Source of the DNA: Methanobacteriota archaeon
Lineage (GTDB): Archaea > Halobacteriota > Methanomicrobia > Methanomicrobiales > Methanospirillaceae
Length of the DNA stretch: 64,000 nucleotides
Assembly (NCBI GenBank): GCA_029547145.1
Contig: JAKPPV010000003.1
Location: 16,213-80,212 of the forward strand
Direction of reading: 5' to 3'
The notes below the pieces were generated by a model, which was not told the DNA's origin, ran no database searches, and was given only the letters and a program-made list of their open reading frames with translations. Shown here in pieces: positions 33,463 to 42,778 of the stretch. The position numbers were made by a program, and so were the translations under genes. Each line of letters opens with the position of its first letter. Position 1 is the first letter of the stretch.

Positions 33463-34620
33463 ATGCAGGCTGTAATTCTTGCGGCGGGCGAGGGAACGCG
33501 TCTCCGCCCCCTGACCCTGTCGAGGCCGAAGGCCCTCGTCCCGGTCGCCAACACGCCGATCCTGAAGTACGTGATCGACGCCCTGCTCGCAAACGGCATC
33601 CGGGAGATCATCGTGGTCGTCGGGTACCGCAAGGAGCACGTGATCCGCTACCTGAACGATCACGACCTGCCCGTGCGGGTCGTCTACCAGGAGAACCAGC
33701 TGGGGACCGCGCACGCGCTCCGCTGCGCGGAGCCGTACCTGCAGGACCGGTTCCTCCTGCTCGCCGGGGACAACTACATCGACGCCGCCTCGATCGCGCA
33801 GATCAAGAACGAGCGGAACGCGATCCTGGTCACCGACCACCCCAGCCCGACGGACTTCGGGGTGGTGATCGCCAGGGACGGTCTCGTCCGGGAGATCCGG
33901 GAGAAGCCGACCACGACGGACGGGAAGATCGTCTCGACGGGGATCTACTCCCTCGACCGGTCGTTCTTCAGGTACGCCGTCGGACCCGAGGTCCCCGACG
34001 CGCTCCAGGCGATGATCCTCGACGGTGTCAGAGTGACACCGGTCCGGGCGGTCGACTGGCTGGACGCGGTCAACCCCTGGGACCTGCTCGAGATGAACTC
34101 GAGGCTCCTGGCGCGGATCGAGACGCAGCGTGCCGGGACGATCTCCCGCTCATCGAAGCTCTACGGGCTGATCCGGATCGGAAAGGGGTGCGAGATCGGC
34201 CCCAACACCTACATCCACGGCCCGGTCATGATCGGTGAGGGCTGCAGGATCGGCCCGAACTGCGTGATCCTGCCCAACACCTCGATCGGCGCGCGGGTGA
34301 CGATCGAACCCCTGAGTTACGTCGCCCACTCCCTCGTGATGGACGACGTGGTGATCGGCTCGCACTCCCGGGTGATCGACGCGGTGATCGGGGAGGGGTG
34401 CCGCCTCGCCGATCATACGGCCACCTGGACGTCGGAGGCGATCTTCGAACGTGAAAAGGAGGGGTTCCAGAAGGCCTCCTTCGGTGCCGTCCTGGGCGAC
34501 CGCGTCCGCTCGGCGCCGTATACGATCCTCAAGAACTGCATCGTCGGGAACAACGCCTCGATCCAGTCGGGGAACACGACGGTGACCGGTATCATACCGG
34601 ACGACGCGGTGGTGATCTAG
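33463..34620 (+). CDS. Bifunctional GlmU-like sugar nucleotidylyltransferase / acetyltransferase (copy 2)
   Basis: A 385-residue paralogue of the preceding protein. Its nucleotidyltransferase domain starts LAAGEGTRLRPLTLSRPKAL, with ENQLGTAHALRCAEPY and LLLAGDNYID, and is close to glucose-1-phosphate thymidylyl/uridylyltransferases. The C-terminal hexapeptide helix (YIHGPVMIGEGCRIGPNCVI) ends in VTGIIPDDAVVI and lacks the VANLRND-type acetyltransferase loop seen in copy 1. It may therefore be only a nucleotidyltransferase, perhaps for a different sugar. AGGTGAG lies before ATG 33463; the gap to copy 1 is 8 bp. Confidence 0.82.
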   Translation: MQAVILAAGEGTRLRPLTLSRPKALVPVANTPILKYVIDALLANGIREIIVVVGYRKEHVIRYLNDHDLPVRVVYQENQLGTAHALRCAEPYLQDRFLLLAGDNYIDAASIAQIKNERNAILVTDHPSPTDFGVVIARDGLVREIREKPTTTDGKIVSTGIYSLDRSFFRYAVGPEVPDALQAMILDGVRVTPVRAVDWLDAVNPWDLLEMNSRLLARIETQRAGTISRSSKLYGLIRIGKGCEIGPNTYIHGPVMIGEGCRIGPNCVILPNTSIGARVTIEPLSYVAHSLVMDDVVIGSHSRVIDAVIGEGCRLADHTATWTSEAIFEREKEGFQKASFGAVLGDRVRSAPYTILKNCIVGNNASIQSGNTTVTGIIPDDAVVI

Positions 34621-34621
34621 G

Positions 34622-36364
34622 ATGTGCGGCATCGTCGGCTACATCGGGTTCCGCCAGGCGGCGCCCGTCATTGTGGAGGGGCTCCGGAAGCTCGAATACC
34701 GGGGGTACGACTCGTTCGGCATCGCGACCAACAACCCCCACATCGATGTCTACAAGTGCGAGGGCAAGATCTCGGAGAATGACCGTGCGGCGGCGCAGCT
34801 CCATGGTTCGATCGGGGTCGGGCACACCCGCTGGGCGACCCACGGGGTCCCGAGCGACCGGAACGCGCACCCGCACCTGGACTGCACGGGCCGGATCGCG
34901 GTGGTCCACAACGGGATCATCGAGAACTACGCGGCGCTCACCCGGGAACTGGAGGAGCGGGGACACCGGTTCCGCTCCGAGACCGACACCGAGGTCGTCG
35001 CGCACCTGATCGAGGAGTACTACCGGGGCGACCTGGTCGCGGCGGTGCGGCAGGCGATCACCCGCCTGCAGGGGTCGTACGCGCTCCTGGTGACCGCGGA
35101 GGGCCACGACGAGATCGTCGCCGCACGCGATGCGTCCCCGCTGGTGCTCGGGATCGGGGACCAGGAGTTCTTCGCCGCCTCGGACGTCACCCCCCTTTTA
35201 GGCTACACCGAGCGGGTCGTCTACCTGGAGGACGGGGACCTGGCGAGCCTCGACCGTGATGGGTGGCACGTCTTCCGTGATACCACTCCGGTGAGGAGGG
35301 AGATCGAGCATGTCACCTGGGACGTCGAGACGGTCCGGAAGGGCGGGTTCCCCCATTTCATGCTCAAGGAGATCTACGAGCAGCCGAAGGTCTTCTACGA
35401 CACGTTCCACGGTATCACCCCCGAATCGCTCCCCGAGCGCTACCGGCGTCCCTCCGAGATCACGGTCGTCGCCTGCGGCTCGTCGTACCACGCGGGCCTC
35501 GTCTTCAAGTACCTCTGCGAGTCGACCTGCCGGATCCCGGTCCGGGCGGAACTCGGCTCGGAGTTCAAGTACTTCACCCCGCCCCTGAAGGGGATCGTGA
35601 TGGTGATCAGCCAGTCGGGAGAGACCGCGGACACACTCGCGGCGCTGAAGAAGGCAAAGGCATACAACTGCCCGACGCTGGCGATCACGAACGTGCTCGG
35701 GTCGAGCGTGACCCGGATCGCGGACCATACCCTCTACATGCGGGCCGGACCCGAGATCTCGGTCGCCGCCACGAAGTCGTTCGTCGCCCAGCTGGCGGTG
35801 CTGTTGCAGCTCGTCGCCCTCATGAGCAAAAAGGACGACTTCGCCGAACCGCTCGAACGGGCGAACAGCGCGATCGAGGAGGTGCTCCTCCAGGACATCG
35901 ACCGCGCGGTCGAGATCTGCCGCCCGGCCCAGCACCTCTTCTACGTGGGGCGCGGGCTCTTCTACCCGATCGCGCTCGAGGGGGCCCTGAAGATGAAGGA
36001 GATCTCGTACATCCATGCCGAGGGGTACGCGGCCGGAGAGCTGAAGCACGGGCCGTTCGCCCTCCTCTCGGAGGAGACACCGGTGGTCGCGCTCTGCTCG
36101 CCCGGGGACACCTACTCGATCATGCTCTCCAACATCAAGGAGATGAAGGCGCGCAAAGCCCCGATCATCGGGATCGGGGCCCACGGCGATCGGGAGCTGA
36201 TCGACATCGTCGATGTCTTCATCCCGATCCCCGGGTCCCACGAGCTCGTCCAGATGATCGCAACCTCGGTCCTCCTCCAGTTGCTCGCCTACCGGACGGC
36301 GGTCGCACTGGGACGGGACGTGGACCAGCCCCGCAACCTCGCAAAGAGCGTGACTGTCGAATGA
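34622..36364 (+). CDS. glmS: Glutamine-fructose-6-phosphate aminotransferase
   Basis: A 580-residue enzyme making glucosamine-6-phosphate from fructose-6-phosphate and glutamine, the entry to amino-sugar synthesis. The N-terminal glutaminase begins [10 protein letters not shown] with Cys2 as nucleophile, followed by the usual RGYDS and GHTRWATHG. Two SIS domains follow, with [15 protein letters not shown] and [14 protein letters not shown] and the C-terminal [13 protein letters not shown]. It starts 1 bp after copy 2 of GlmU and overlaps the next gene by 4 nt. Phosphoglucosamine mutase is not in the window. Confidence 0.95.
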   Translation: MCGIVGYIGFRQAAPVIVEGLRKLEYRGYDSFGIATNNPHIDVYKCEGKISENDRAAAQLHGSIGVGHTRWATHGVPSDRNAHPHLDCTGRIAVVHNGIIENYAALTRELEERGHRFRSETDTEVVAHLIEEYYRGDLVAAVRQAITRLQGSYALLVTAEGHDEIVAARDASPLVLGIGDQEFFAASDVTPLLGYTERVVYLEDGDLASLDRDGWHVFRDTTPVRREIEHVTWDVETVRKGGFPHFMLKEIYEQPKVFYDTFHGITPESLPERYRRPSEITVVACGSSYHAGLVFKYLCESTCRIPVRAELGSEFKYFTPPLKGIVMVISQSGETADTLAALKKAKAYNCPTLAITNVLGSSVTRIADHTLYMRAGPEISVAATKSFVAQLAVLLQLVALMSKKDDFAEPLERANSAIEEVLLQDIDRAVEICRPAQHLFYVGRGLFYPIALEGALKMKEISYIHAEGYAAGELKHGPFALLSEETPVVALCSPGDTYSIMLSNIKEMKARKAPIIGIGAHGDRELIDIVDVFIPIPGSHELVQMIATSVLLQLLAYRTAVALGRDVDQPRNLAKSVTVE

Positions 36365-36957
36365 CCGCACTTGGCAGAAACACCATCGGCGAGGGGGCGC
36401 GCCTCTTCGAGCCGATCACCCTCGGGTTCCCCTCCCGGGAGTACCTCGGATCAACCGACTTCCCCGGGGTGACCCTCGGGCGGAACGCGACGGTCCGTTC
36501 GGGCACCGTGATCTACTGCGAGGTGGTCGCCGGCGACGACTTCCAGACCGGCCACAACGTCCTGGTCCGGGAGAAGACCCGGATCGGCGACCGGGTCTCG
36601 ATCGGGACGAACACGATCTGCGAGGGGCACTGCTGGATCGGCTCGGACGTCTCGATCCAGTCGATGGCCTTCATCCCGACCAACACGGAGATCGGGGACC
36701 GGGTCTTCATCGGACCCCACGTCGTCCTGACGAACGACCGGTATCCCCCGACCGGCATCGGGGGCCTCGCCGGTCCGGTGATCGGGAAAGGGGCGGCGAT
36801 CGGGGCGAACGCGACCGTCCTGCCGGGGGTCCGGATCGGGGACGGGGCGCTCGTCGCCGCCGGCTCGGTCGTGACCCGGGACGTGCCGCCCGGGATGCTC
36901 GCCGTGGGCAACCCGGCCCGGTTCCGCCCGAGACCCGTGCCGGAGGTGCGCCGGTGA
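36361..36957 (+). CDS. WbpD-like sugar N-acetyltransferase
   Basis: A 198-residue left-handed beta-helix acetyltransferase. Hexapeptide repeats run through most of the chain ([39 protein letters not shown]), ending with [20 protein letters not shown] and [13 protein letters not shown]. Closest architecture is WbpD, which acetylates the 3-amino group of UDP-GlcNAc(3NH2)A. Its ATG overlaps the glmS stop (ATGA). The flanking DegT aminotransferase and Gfo/Idh oxidoreductase complete the WbpB-E-D trio, which supports this role over serine acetyltransferase-type functions. Confidence 0.8.
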   Translation: MTALGRNTIGEGARLFEPITLGFPSREYLGSTDFPGVTLGRNATVRSGTVIYCEVVAGDDFQTGHNVLVREKTRIGDRVSIGTNTICEGHCWIGSDVSIQSMAFIPTNTEIGDRVFIGPHVVLTNDRYPPTGIGGLAGPVIGKGAAIGANATVLPGVRIGDGALVAAGSVVTRDVPPGMLAVGNPARFRPRPVPEVRR

Positions 36958-38045
36958 TCCCGGTCGCCCGTCCCCAGCTCGGGGACGAGGAGGCGGAGGC
37001 CGCCGCGCGGGTGGTCCGCTCCGGGATGCTCGCCTCCGGACCCGAGGTGGCCGCATTCGAGTCCGAGTTCGCCGGGTTCGTCGGGGCCAGGCACGCGATC
37101 GCGGTCTCGAACGGTACGACCGCGCTCCACGCCGCCCTCCTCGGGTGCGGGATCGGCGCCGGGGACGAGGTGATCGTCCCCTCCTTCACCTTCATCGCGA
37201 CCGCGACCGCGGTCTCGATCTGCGGCGCCCGTCCGGTCTTCGCCGACGTCCGGCTAGACCTCTTCACCCTCGACCCCGACCGGCTCCGGGACCTGGTCAC
37301 ACCCCGGACGAGGGCGGTGATCGGGGTCCACCTCTTCGGCCAGCCCTTCGACGTCGACCCGGTCCGGGAGTTCTGCGAGGCACGGGACCTCCTTCTCGTC
37401 GAGGATGCGGCACAGGCGCACGGCGCCGCCTACCGGGGCCGGCAGGTCGGTTCGCTCGGGGACGCCGGGTGCTTCTCCTTCTACCCGACGAAGAACATGA
37501 CGACCGGTGAGGGGGGGATGGTCACGACGGACGACGACGTGGTCGCCGCCCGGATCCGGCGCCTGATCAACCACGGTCAGGCGGAGAAGTACCTTCACAC
37601 CGAACTGGGCTACAACTACCGGATGACCGACATCGGGGCGGCGATCGGGCGCGTCCAGCTCCGCCGCCTCCCCGGTTTCAACCGCCGCCGGCAGGAGAAC
37701 GCCGACTACCTCTCCGCGCACCTGGACGCCCCGGGCATCGTCCTGCCGGCGACGGGCGCGGACCGGACCCATGTCTTCCACCAGTACGTCGTGACGGTCG
37801 GCGCCGGTTGCCGACTCGGGCGCGAGGCGCTCGCCGTCCGCCTCCGGGAGGAGGGGGTCGGGACCGCGGTCCACTATCCGATCCCGGTCCACGAGCAGCC
37901 GGTCTACCGCGGCACGGCGCCGCCGTCCGCCTGCCCGGTGGCCGGTCGCCTCGCCCGCCAGGTGCTCTCCCTCCCGGTCCACCCGGGGGTCGGACCCGCC
38001 GAGCTCGAAAGGATCGTGGACGCCGTGAACGGAGCGTGCCGATGA
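36954..38045 (+). CDS. DegT/DnrJ-family sugar aminotransferase (WbpE-like)
   Basis: A 363-residue PLP enzyme that transfers an amino group onto a keto-sugar nucleotide. The N-terminal [20 protein letters not shown] start, the [11 protein letters not shown] binding segment, [15 protein letters not shown], the [15 protein letters not shown] aspartate motif and the catalytic Lys in [13 protein letters not shown] are typical. GTG 36954 overlaps the acetyltransferase stop (GTGA) and its own stop overlaps the next ATG. In the WbpB/E/D scheme it would aminate C3 of oxidised UDP-GlcNAcA. Confidence 0.88.
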   Translation: MIPVARPQLGDEEAEAAARVVRSGMLASGPEVAAFESEFAGFVGARHAIAVSNGTTALHAALLGCGIGAGDEVIVPSFTFIATATAVSICGARPVFADVRLDLFTLDPDRLRDLVTPRTRAVIGVHLFGQPFDVDPVREFCEARDLLLVEDAAQAHGAAYRGRQVGSLGDAGCFSFYPTKNMTTGEGGMVTTDDDVVAARIRRLINHGQAEKYLHTELGYNYRMTDIGAAIGRVQLRRLPGFNRRRQENADYLSAHLDAPGIVLPATGADRTHVFHQYVVTVGAGCRLGREALAVRLREEGVGTAVHYPIPVHEQPVYRGTAPPSACPVAGRLARQVLSLPVHPGVGPAELERIVDAVNGACR

Positions 38046-38950
38046 GGGTCGGGGTGATCGGGGCCGGCGTGATGGGGAAGAACCACGTCCGGGTCCTCTC
38101 CGAGCTCCGATCGGTCGACGAGGTACTGGTCTGCGACCTGAACCGGGATGCGGCCGTTCAGACGGCCGCCGACGTCGGGGCAACGGTGGCCCCCACGCTC
38201 GAAGGACTCCTCGACGGCGTGGACGCGGTCAGCATCTGTGTCCCGACGCCCCATCACCTCGCCGTGGCGGAGCGCGTGGCTTCGGCCGGAGTGCCGATGC
38301 TGGTCGAGAAGCCGGTCTGCGCCTCCCTCGCCGAGGGAGAGAGGTTGCTCGAGTCCGTCCCCCGGGGGCTCGTTGCGGGCGTCGGGCAGATCGAGCGGTT
38401 CAACCCGGTCGTCGGCGAGGTGGCCCGACTCGTCTCCCACCCCCTCTACGTCGAGATGAAGCGTCACAACCCGGCCTCGTCCCGGATCGAGGGGACCTCC
38501 GTCGTCGAGGACCTGATGATCCACGACATCGACATCCTCGCCAACGTCCTGTTTCCCGGCGTCTCCTGCCGGATCTCCGCCGCGGGGGACAGCGATATCT
38601 GCTCGGCCCTCTTCGCCATGGGCGCCTGCCACGCGCACATCTCCGCCTCGAGGAGGTCCTCGAAGAAGATCCGTTCCCTCTACATCGAGGAGGAGGGACT
38701 CACGATCGAGGGGGACTTCATGACCCAGGAGGTCTACGTCTACCGTAAACCCGATCGTTACTCCTCCAACGGGGGGCGGTACGTCCAGGAGAACATCATC
38801 GAGAAGCTCCTGGTCAACCGCGTCGAGCCCCTCCGGGTGGAGCTCCAGGCCTTTCTCGCGGCGGTCTCCGGCGGTCCCGCCTTCCCGGTCACCCTCGCGG
38901 AGGGGGTGGAGAACCTCCGGATCGCCGATGCGATCCGGGCTGCCCTCTAG
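38042..38950 (+). CDS. Gfo/Idh/MocA-family oxidoreductase (WbpB-like)
   Basis: A 302-residue NAD-dependent sugar dehydrogenase. The Rossmann start is VGVIGAGVMGKNHVRVL, with VSICVPTPHHLAVAE and the catalytic Lys of LVEKPVC. The C-terminal sheet includes MKRHNPASSRIEGTSVVEDL and MIHDIDILANVLFP, conserved in the family. It would oxidise C3 of UDP-GlcNAc uronate, the step before the DegT aminotransferase. ATG 38042 overlaps the previous stop (ATGA). Last gene of the operon; it ends 4 nt into the convergent cyclodeaminase gene. Confidence 0.86.
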   Translation: MRVGVIGAGVMGKNHVRVLSELRSVDEVLVCDLNRDAAVQTAADVGATVAPTLEGLLDGVDAVSICVPTPHHLAVAERVASAGVPMLVEKPVCASLAEGERLLESVPRGLVAGVGQIERFNPVVGEVARLVSHPLYVEMKRHNPASSRIEGTSVVEDLMIHDIDILANVLFPGVSCRISAAGDSDICSALFAMGACHAHISASRRSSKKIRSLYIEEEGLTIEGDFMTQEVYVYRKPDRYSSNGGRYVQENIIEKLLVNRVEPLRVELQAFLAAVSGGPAFPVTLAEGVENLRIADAIRAAL

Positions 38951-39942
38951 GTCCAGCGGCACTCCCGGCCGATCTCCTCGGCCCGGGCGTTCTTTACGGC
39001 GATCGAGGCGGCGACCAGGTCCAGGACCGCGATCCCGACCGACCGGAAGACGGTCACCTGCCCGGCACAGGTCCGGCCCTGTACCCGTCCAACCACCAGT
39101 TCTCCGAGCTCGGCGTGGATGTGGTCGGGCGTGATCGCCCCCTGCGCGATCGCCAGGACCAGGTCGCCCGCCTCCGAGAGGGCGGCGGCCCGCGAGTCGA
39201 CCACGACCAGGGCACGGGCGAGGGTACGGTGGGGGATCTCCGCGGTATCCGGGGAGTACGAGCCGATCCCGTTGATGTGAACGCCGTCGTCGAGGTCGCG
39301 ATCGGCGAAGACGGGGGTGGACGAGGTGGTCGCCGTGCAGACGATATCGGCGCCGCCGATCGCAGCTGCGGGCGTCCTTGCCGCGATGACCTCCCGCGGG
39401 ACCCGGCCCCGCCCGGCCACCTCCGAGATGAACGCGCGGATCGAGGAGGGATCGCGGTCGTAGACGCGTACCGACTCGATCTCCCGGACGTGGCAGACCC
39501 CCTCGACCTGCGTGCGTGCCCCAACCCCGGTCCCGATCACCGCGAGCGTCCTGGCGGAGCGCCGGGCGAGGAGGTCGGTGGCGACCGCGCTCGTCGCGCC
39601 GGTGCGGACGGCGGAGAGGGTCCCCCCCTCGATCAGGGCATCGGGGGCACCGGTGGAGGGGTCGACGAGCAGGACCGCCCCCTGGCCGACCGGGCGTCCC
39701 CGGACCGGGTTCCCGGGCCAGGTCGTCGCCAGGCGGAGTCCGAGGACCTCCCCCCCCTCGTGGTTCCGGACGTGGGCCAGGGCCGCATCCCCTTCCCCCC
39801 GTCCGCCGGGGACCCGGAGGCGGACCGACGGGGTCATCCCGACCCGCCCGCTCGAGAAGGCCGAAAAGGCCCTCCTCATCCCCGCGATCGCGGCATCCAT
39901 CGGGAGGGCGTTGAGCACGTCGTCCGCCGAAAGGATCCTCAT
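38947..39942 (-). CDS. Ornithine cyclodeaminase / alanine dehydrogenase family protein
   Basis: A 331-residue member of the OCD/mu-crystallin family. It starts MRILSADDVLNALPMDAAI and contains the substrate Arg/Lys region TTWPGNPVRG, the hinge GGTLSAVRTGATSAVATDLL, and the NAD fold AVIGTGVGARTQVEG with VVDSRAAALSEAGDL later. Archaeal members act as alanine dehydrogenase (interconverting pyruvate and alanine) or as cyclodeaminase; the sequence does not decide. ATG 39942 has GGAG 6 nt upstream and matches the family start. An in-frame ATG at 39984 would add 14 residues. Confidence 0.85.
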   Translation of the reverse strand: MRILSADDVLNALPMDAAIAGMRRAFSAFSSGRVGMTPSVRLRVPGGRGEGDAALAHVRNHEGGEVLGLRLATTWPGNPVRGRPVGQGAVLLVDPSTGAPDALIEGGTLSAVRTGATSAVATDLLARRSARTLAVIGTGVGARTQVEGVCHVREIESVRVYDRDPSSIRAFISEVAGRGRVPREVIAARTPAAAIGGADIVCTATTSSTPVFADRDLDDGVHINGIGSYSPDTAEIPHRTLARALVVVDSRAAALSEAGDLVLAIAQGAITPDHIHAELGELVVGRVQGRTCAGQVTVFRSVGIAVLDLVAASIAVKNARAEEIGRECRWT

Positions 39943-40046
39943 GCCGTCTCCAGAGACCAGCTGTACCCGAAGGGACAAAACCATTTCTTTCTCCCGGTCT
40001 CTCCTGGCGTCGGGATTATCACCTCGGGGGGCACACCGATCAGGGC

Positions 40047-40418
40047 ATGAAGTGCCGGGGGATTCGGCGCGAGCTCCTGGACCTCCTGCTCGCGATCGCG
40101 GCCTCAAACGACCCGAACGAGTTTGTTGCCCTGCTCAGGGAGGAGGACGGTGTGATCGAGGAGTGCGACCTGGTGCCGGGCACGGTCACCGGCGAGGACT
40201 CGGCGAGCGTGCTCCTCGACATGATGCCCCTCGACCCCCGGCGGGCCGGATCGGCCCACTCGCACCCGAACGGGGTGCTGGACCCCTCGGACGCGGACCT
40301 CTCGTTCTTCCCCCGTACCGGCCGGTACCACCTGATCATCGGCTGGCCCTACGGGGAGGAGGACTGGGCCTGCTACCTGGCCGACGGCACCCCGTACGCC
40401 CTGGAGGTACTCGAATGA
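40047..40418 (+). CDS. JAMM/MPN-domain metalloprotein
   Basis: A 123-residue single-domain JAB1/MPN protein. The zinc site HSHPNGVLDPSDAD fits H-x-H-x7-S-x2-D exactly, with an upstream Glu in VIEECDLVPG. Such proteins cleave isopeptide bonds of ubiquitin-like SAMPs or act on sulfur-carrier proteins. Because it is only a catalytic core with no extra domain, the substrate cannot be inferred. Its stop overlaps the ribL start (ATGA), suggesting co-expression with flavin metabolism. Confidence 0.82.
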   Translation: MKCRGIRRELLDLLLAIAASNDPNEFVALLREEDGVIEECDLVPGTVTGEDSASVLLDMMPLDPRRAGSAHSHPNGVLDPSDADLSFFPRTGRYHLIIGWPYGEEDWACYLADGTPYALEVLE

Positions 40419-40843
40419 TCCGTGTCGTCGCGACGGGGACCTTCGACCTGCTCCACCCGGGCCACCTCTACTACCTCACCGAGTCGCGCCGGCTGGGCGA
40501 CGAGCTCCACGTGATCGTCGCCCGCGACGCGAACGTCCGGCACAAGCCCCGTCCGATCGTCCCCGAGGCCCAGCGGCTCGAGATGGTGAGGGCATTAAAG
40601 CCGGTCGACTTCGCCCATCTCGGCGACAGCGAGGACATGTTCCGACCGATCGAGGAGATCCGGCCTGACATCATCACGATCGGCTGCAACCAGCACTTCG
40701 ACGAGCGGTCCCTCTCCGCCGCCCTCCAGGCCCGGGGGTGCGGTTGCCGCGTCGTGCGGATCGGGGGATTCACGGGGACCCCGCTCTGCTCCTCGCGCCG
40801 GATCGTCGCCCGTGTCTGCGAGGAGCGCTGCCCGTCCGGCTAA
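40415..40843 (+). CDS. ribL: FAD synthetase RibL
   Basis: A 142-residue nucleotidyltransferase making FAD from FMN and CTP or ATP, as shown for methanogen RibL. The TGTFDLLHPGHLYYLTESRR start carries the HxGH motif. ISSRR-type residues (CSSRRIVARVCEE) lie near the C-terminus, and the C-terminal Cys pair (CGCRVV) matches redox-sensitive cysteines described for RibL. ATG 40415 overlaps the JAMM gene. It converges with an operon rich in flavoproteins, overlapping its end by 4 nt. Confidence 0.9.
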   Translation: MIRVVATGTFDLLHPGHLYYLTESRRLGDELHVIVARDANVRHKPRPIVPEAQRLEMVRALKPVDFAHLGDSEDMFRPIEEIRPDIITIGCNQHFDERSLSAALQARGCGCRVVRIGGFTGTPLCSSRRIVARVCEERCPSG

Positions 40844-41436
40844 CGGGGGAGGAGGGACGCCACCTCCCGCCGGCCCGCCGCCCGTGCGTCGGCGAGCGCC
40901 GTCGGGTGTGCCTGGATCCGCCCGCCGTGAGCGTCGAGTCCGTTGACGACGACGTTGGCCGCGTACCTGAACCCCAGCCCGGAGAAGAGCGCCTGCGCCA
41001 CCGGGTAGGCCCCGTCGAAGACGTTCGGCCAGTCCGAGCCGGCGGTCGAGAGGAAGACCCCCCGGTGACGATCGAGGTGCTCCGGCGGATAGTCGAGCGT
41101 GTTCGTCACCATCCGGCGGGCCCAGAGGTACTGGGCCCGGTCGATCAGCCCCTTCAGTTCGGACGTGATCCCCATGCTGTAGATCGGAGAGGCGACCGCG
41201 AGGACGTCGACATGCGCCATCTCCTCCAAAAGGGGGGTTGCATCGTCGTCCACGACGCAGACACCGGTCCGGTGGCAGGCGTTGCACCCCCGGCAGGGGG
41301 CATAGGTGAGCGTGGAGAGTACCACCTTTTTCGTATCCGCGCCCGCCTCACGGGCCCCCTCGAGGAACGCGTCGAGGAGACGTTCCGTGTTCCCGTGCCG
41401 GTGCGGGCTGCCCGAGACCCCGAGTACCCGGATCAT
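40840..41436 (-). CDS. Iron-sulfur flavoprotein (Isf family), copy 1
   Basis: A 198-residue flavodoxin-fold protein. FMN binding is by LGVSGSPHRHGNTERLL. The compact cluster motif CRGCNACHRTGVC (CX2CX2CX5C) follows in the loop at about residues 48-60, and SPIYSMGITSELKGLIDRAQ is the FMN-reductase signature. Methanosarcina Isf proteins with this motif reduce O2 and H2O2 with electrons from ferredoxin. The ATG overlaps the stop of the next, paralogous gene (ATGA). It is the last gene of the redox operon and converges on ribL. Confidence 0.86.
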   Translation of the reverse strand: MIRVLGVSGSPHRHGNTERLLDAFLEGAREAGADTKKVVLSTLTYAPCRGCNACHRTGVCVVDDDATPLLEEMAHVDVLAVASPIYSMGITSELKGLIDRAQYLWARRMVTNTLDYPPEHLDRHRGVFLSTAGSDWPNVFDGAYPVAQALFSGLGFRYAANVVVNGLDAHGGRIQAHPTALADARAAGRREVASLLPR

Positions 41437-42047
41437 GCGCCGATCCGCTCGCGAAGGGTCGTCGCCACCTCGTGCCCGAGGGCCCGCGCCTCTTCGCTCG
41501 CCGTCGGATGACGTCGGATCGCCCCGGACTCGTCGACGCTCCGGACGAGCAGGTAGCGCAGGTCGCGCTCGCGGAACCCCGCGACATGAAAGAAGCACTT
41601 CACCGACGGGATGGCGGCGTCGAAGACATGGTCCCAGGCCTGCCCGGCGGTGGAGAGGAAGAGACCGATCCTCTTCCCCCTCCGCTCCTCCGGGATCACC
41701 GGCCAGCCGAGCACGTATCGGCGCGATCGGTAGACCTGTGCCCGGTCGATCAGCGCCTTCGCCTGTGCGGGGAGGCCCAGGCAGTAGATCGGGGCGGCGA
41801 GGACCACGCAGTCCGCCTCCAGGATCCGGTCGTAGAGCGGCGTCATGCCGTCCTGCTGGACGCACGCACCGGTCCGCTCGCAGGCGTTGCACCCCCGGCA
41901 GGGCCCGATCCCCGCATCGACGACCACCACCTTCTCGACCTCGACGTCGGGTTCGGAGGCCATCGCTGCAAGGACCCAGTCGAGCAGGGTCTCGGAGTTG
42001 CCGTGTCGGCGCGGTGAACCCGCGAACCCGAGGACGGTGATCGGCAT
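41433..42047 (-). CDS. Iron-sulfur flavoprotein (Isf family), copy 2
   Basis: A 204-residue paralogue of copy 1. It starts MPITVLGFAGSPRRHGNSET, has the same CX2CX2CX5C cluster loop (CRGCNACERTGAC) and the reductase signature APIYCLGLPAQAKALIDRAQ. The C-terminal helix region differs most from copy 1. Both copies probably hold [4Fe-4S] and FMN and form multimers. Their head-to-tail overlap suggests a recent tandem duplication. The upstream peroxiredoxin gene is 35 bp away on the same strand. Confidence 0.86.
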   Translation of the reverse strand: MPITVLGFAGSPRRHGNSETLLDWVLAAMASEPDVEVEKVVVVDAGIGPCRGCNACERTGACVQQDGMTPLYDRILEADCVVLAAPIYCLGLPAQAKALIDRAQVYRSRRYVLGWPVIPEERRGKRIGLFLSTAGQAWDHVFDAAIPSVKCFFHVAGFRERDLRYLLVRSVDESGAIRRHPTASEEARALGHEVATTLRERIGA

Positions 42048-42082
42048 GTACCCCGTGTTGGCAGGGAGGCTATAAAAAAGGT

Positions 42083-42754
42083 TCAGAGGGATTTCAGGCA
42101 GAGATACCAGTCTTTGCACTCGTATCCCGCCTTCTCCCGTTCGGCCATCTCCGCCACCGTCTTCGGGGCCGGCACCACGACCCTGTCGCCGGGCTGCCAG
42201 TTCGCCGGGGTGGCGACGCCGTGGGCGTCCGTCGTCTGGAAGGCCCGAAGGAGGCGGAGGATCTCGGGCATGTACCGCCCGTTCGTGAGCGGGTAGTAGA
42301 GCATCCCCCGGAGGATCCCCTTGTCGTCGATGATGAAGACCGCGCGCACGGCGGCGGTGTTCGACTGGCCCGGCTGGATCATGCCGTACATCTTCGCGAC
42401 CTTCATCTGGAGGTCGGCGATGATCGGGAACGGGATCTCGACCCCCATCTTCTCCCGGATCGCCCGGACCCACGCCAGGTGGGCGGAGACCGAGTCGACC
42501 GAGAGGCCGATCAGCTCGGCGTTCAGGCTCCTGAGTTCGTCCGCGATCTCGGCGAACGCGATGAACTCGGTCGTACAGACCGGCGTGAAGTCGGCCGGAT
42601 GCGAGAAGAGCACCACCCACCTACCCCGGTAGTCGGAGAGACGGAGGGGGCCGTGGGTCGACTCCGCCACAAAGTCGGGGGCGGGCAGTCCGAGCCCGGG
42701 GAGCACCGCGGGCGCTGCGGCACCGAAGGAACCGCCTTTCAGGTCGTCACACAT
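42083..42754 (-). CDS. Peroxiredoxin (Prx6/AhpC-type)
   Basis: A 223-residue thiol peroxidase reducing H2O2 and organic peroxides. The catalytic motif is FSHPADFTPVCTTEF with peroxidatic Cys near residue 59. Later cysteines (YECKDWYLC near the end) provide resolving partners in the archaeal 1-Cys/2-Cys hybrid class. LSDYRGRWVVLFSH and FIIDDKGILRGMLYYPL are typical. ATG 42754 is chosen because AGGTG lies about 6 nt upstream; the longer frame needs a GTG at 42763. Its electron donor could be one of the neighbouring redox proteins or the TrxR. Confidence 0.92.
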   Translation of the reverse strand: MCDDLKGGSFGAAAPAVLPGLGLPAPDFVAESTHGPLRLSDYRGRWVVLFSHPADFTPVCTTEFIAFAEIADELRSLNAELIGLSVDSVSAHLAWVRAIREKMGVEIPFPIIADLQMKVAKMYGMIQPGQSNTAAVRAVFIIDDKGILRGMLYYPLTNGRYMPEILRLLRAFQTTDAHGVATPANWQPGDRVVVPAPKTVAEMAEREKAGYECKDWYLCLKSL

Positions 42755-42778
42755 GAATCGCACCTGGAAAATGGGGGG

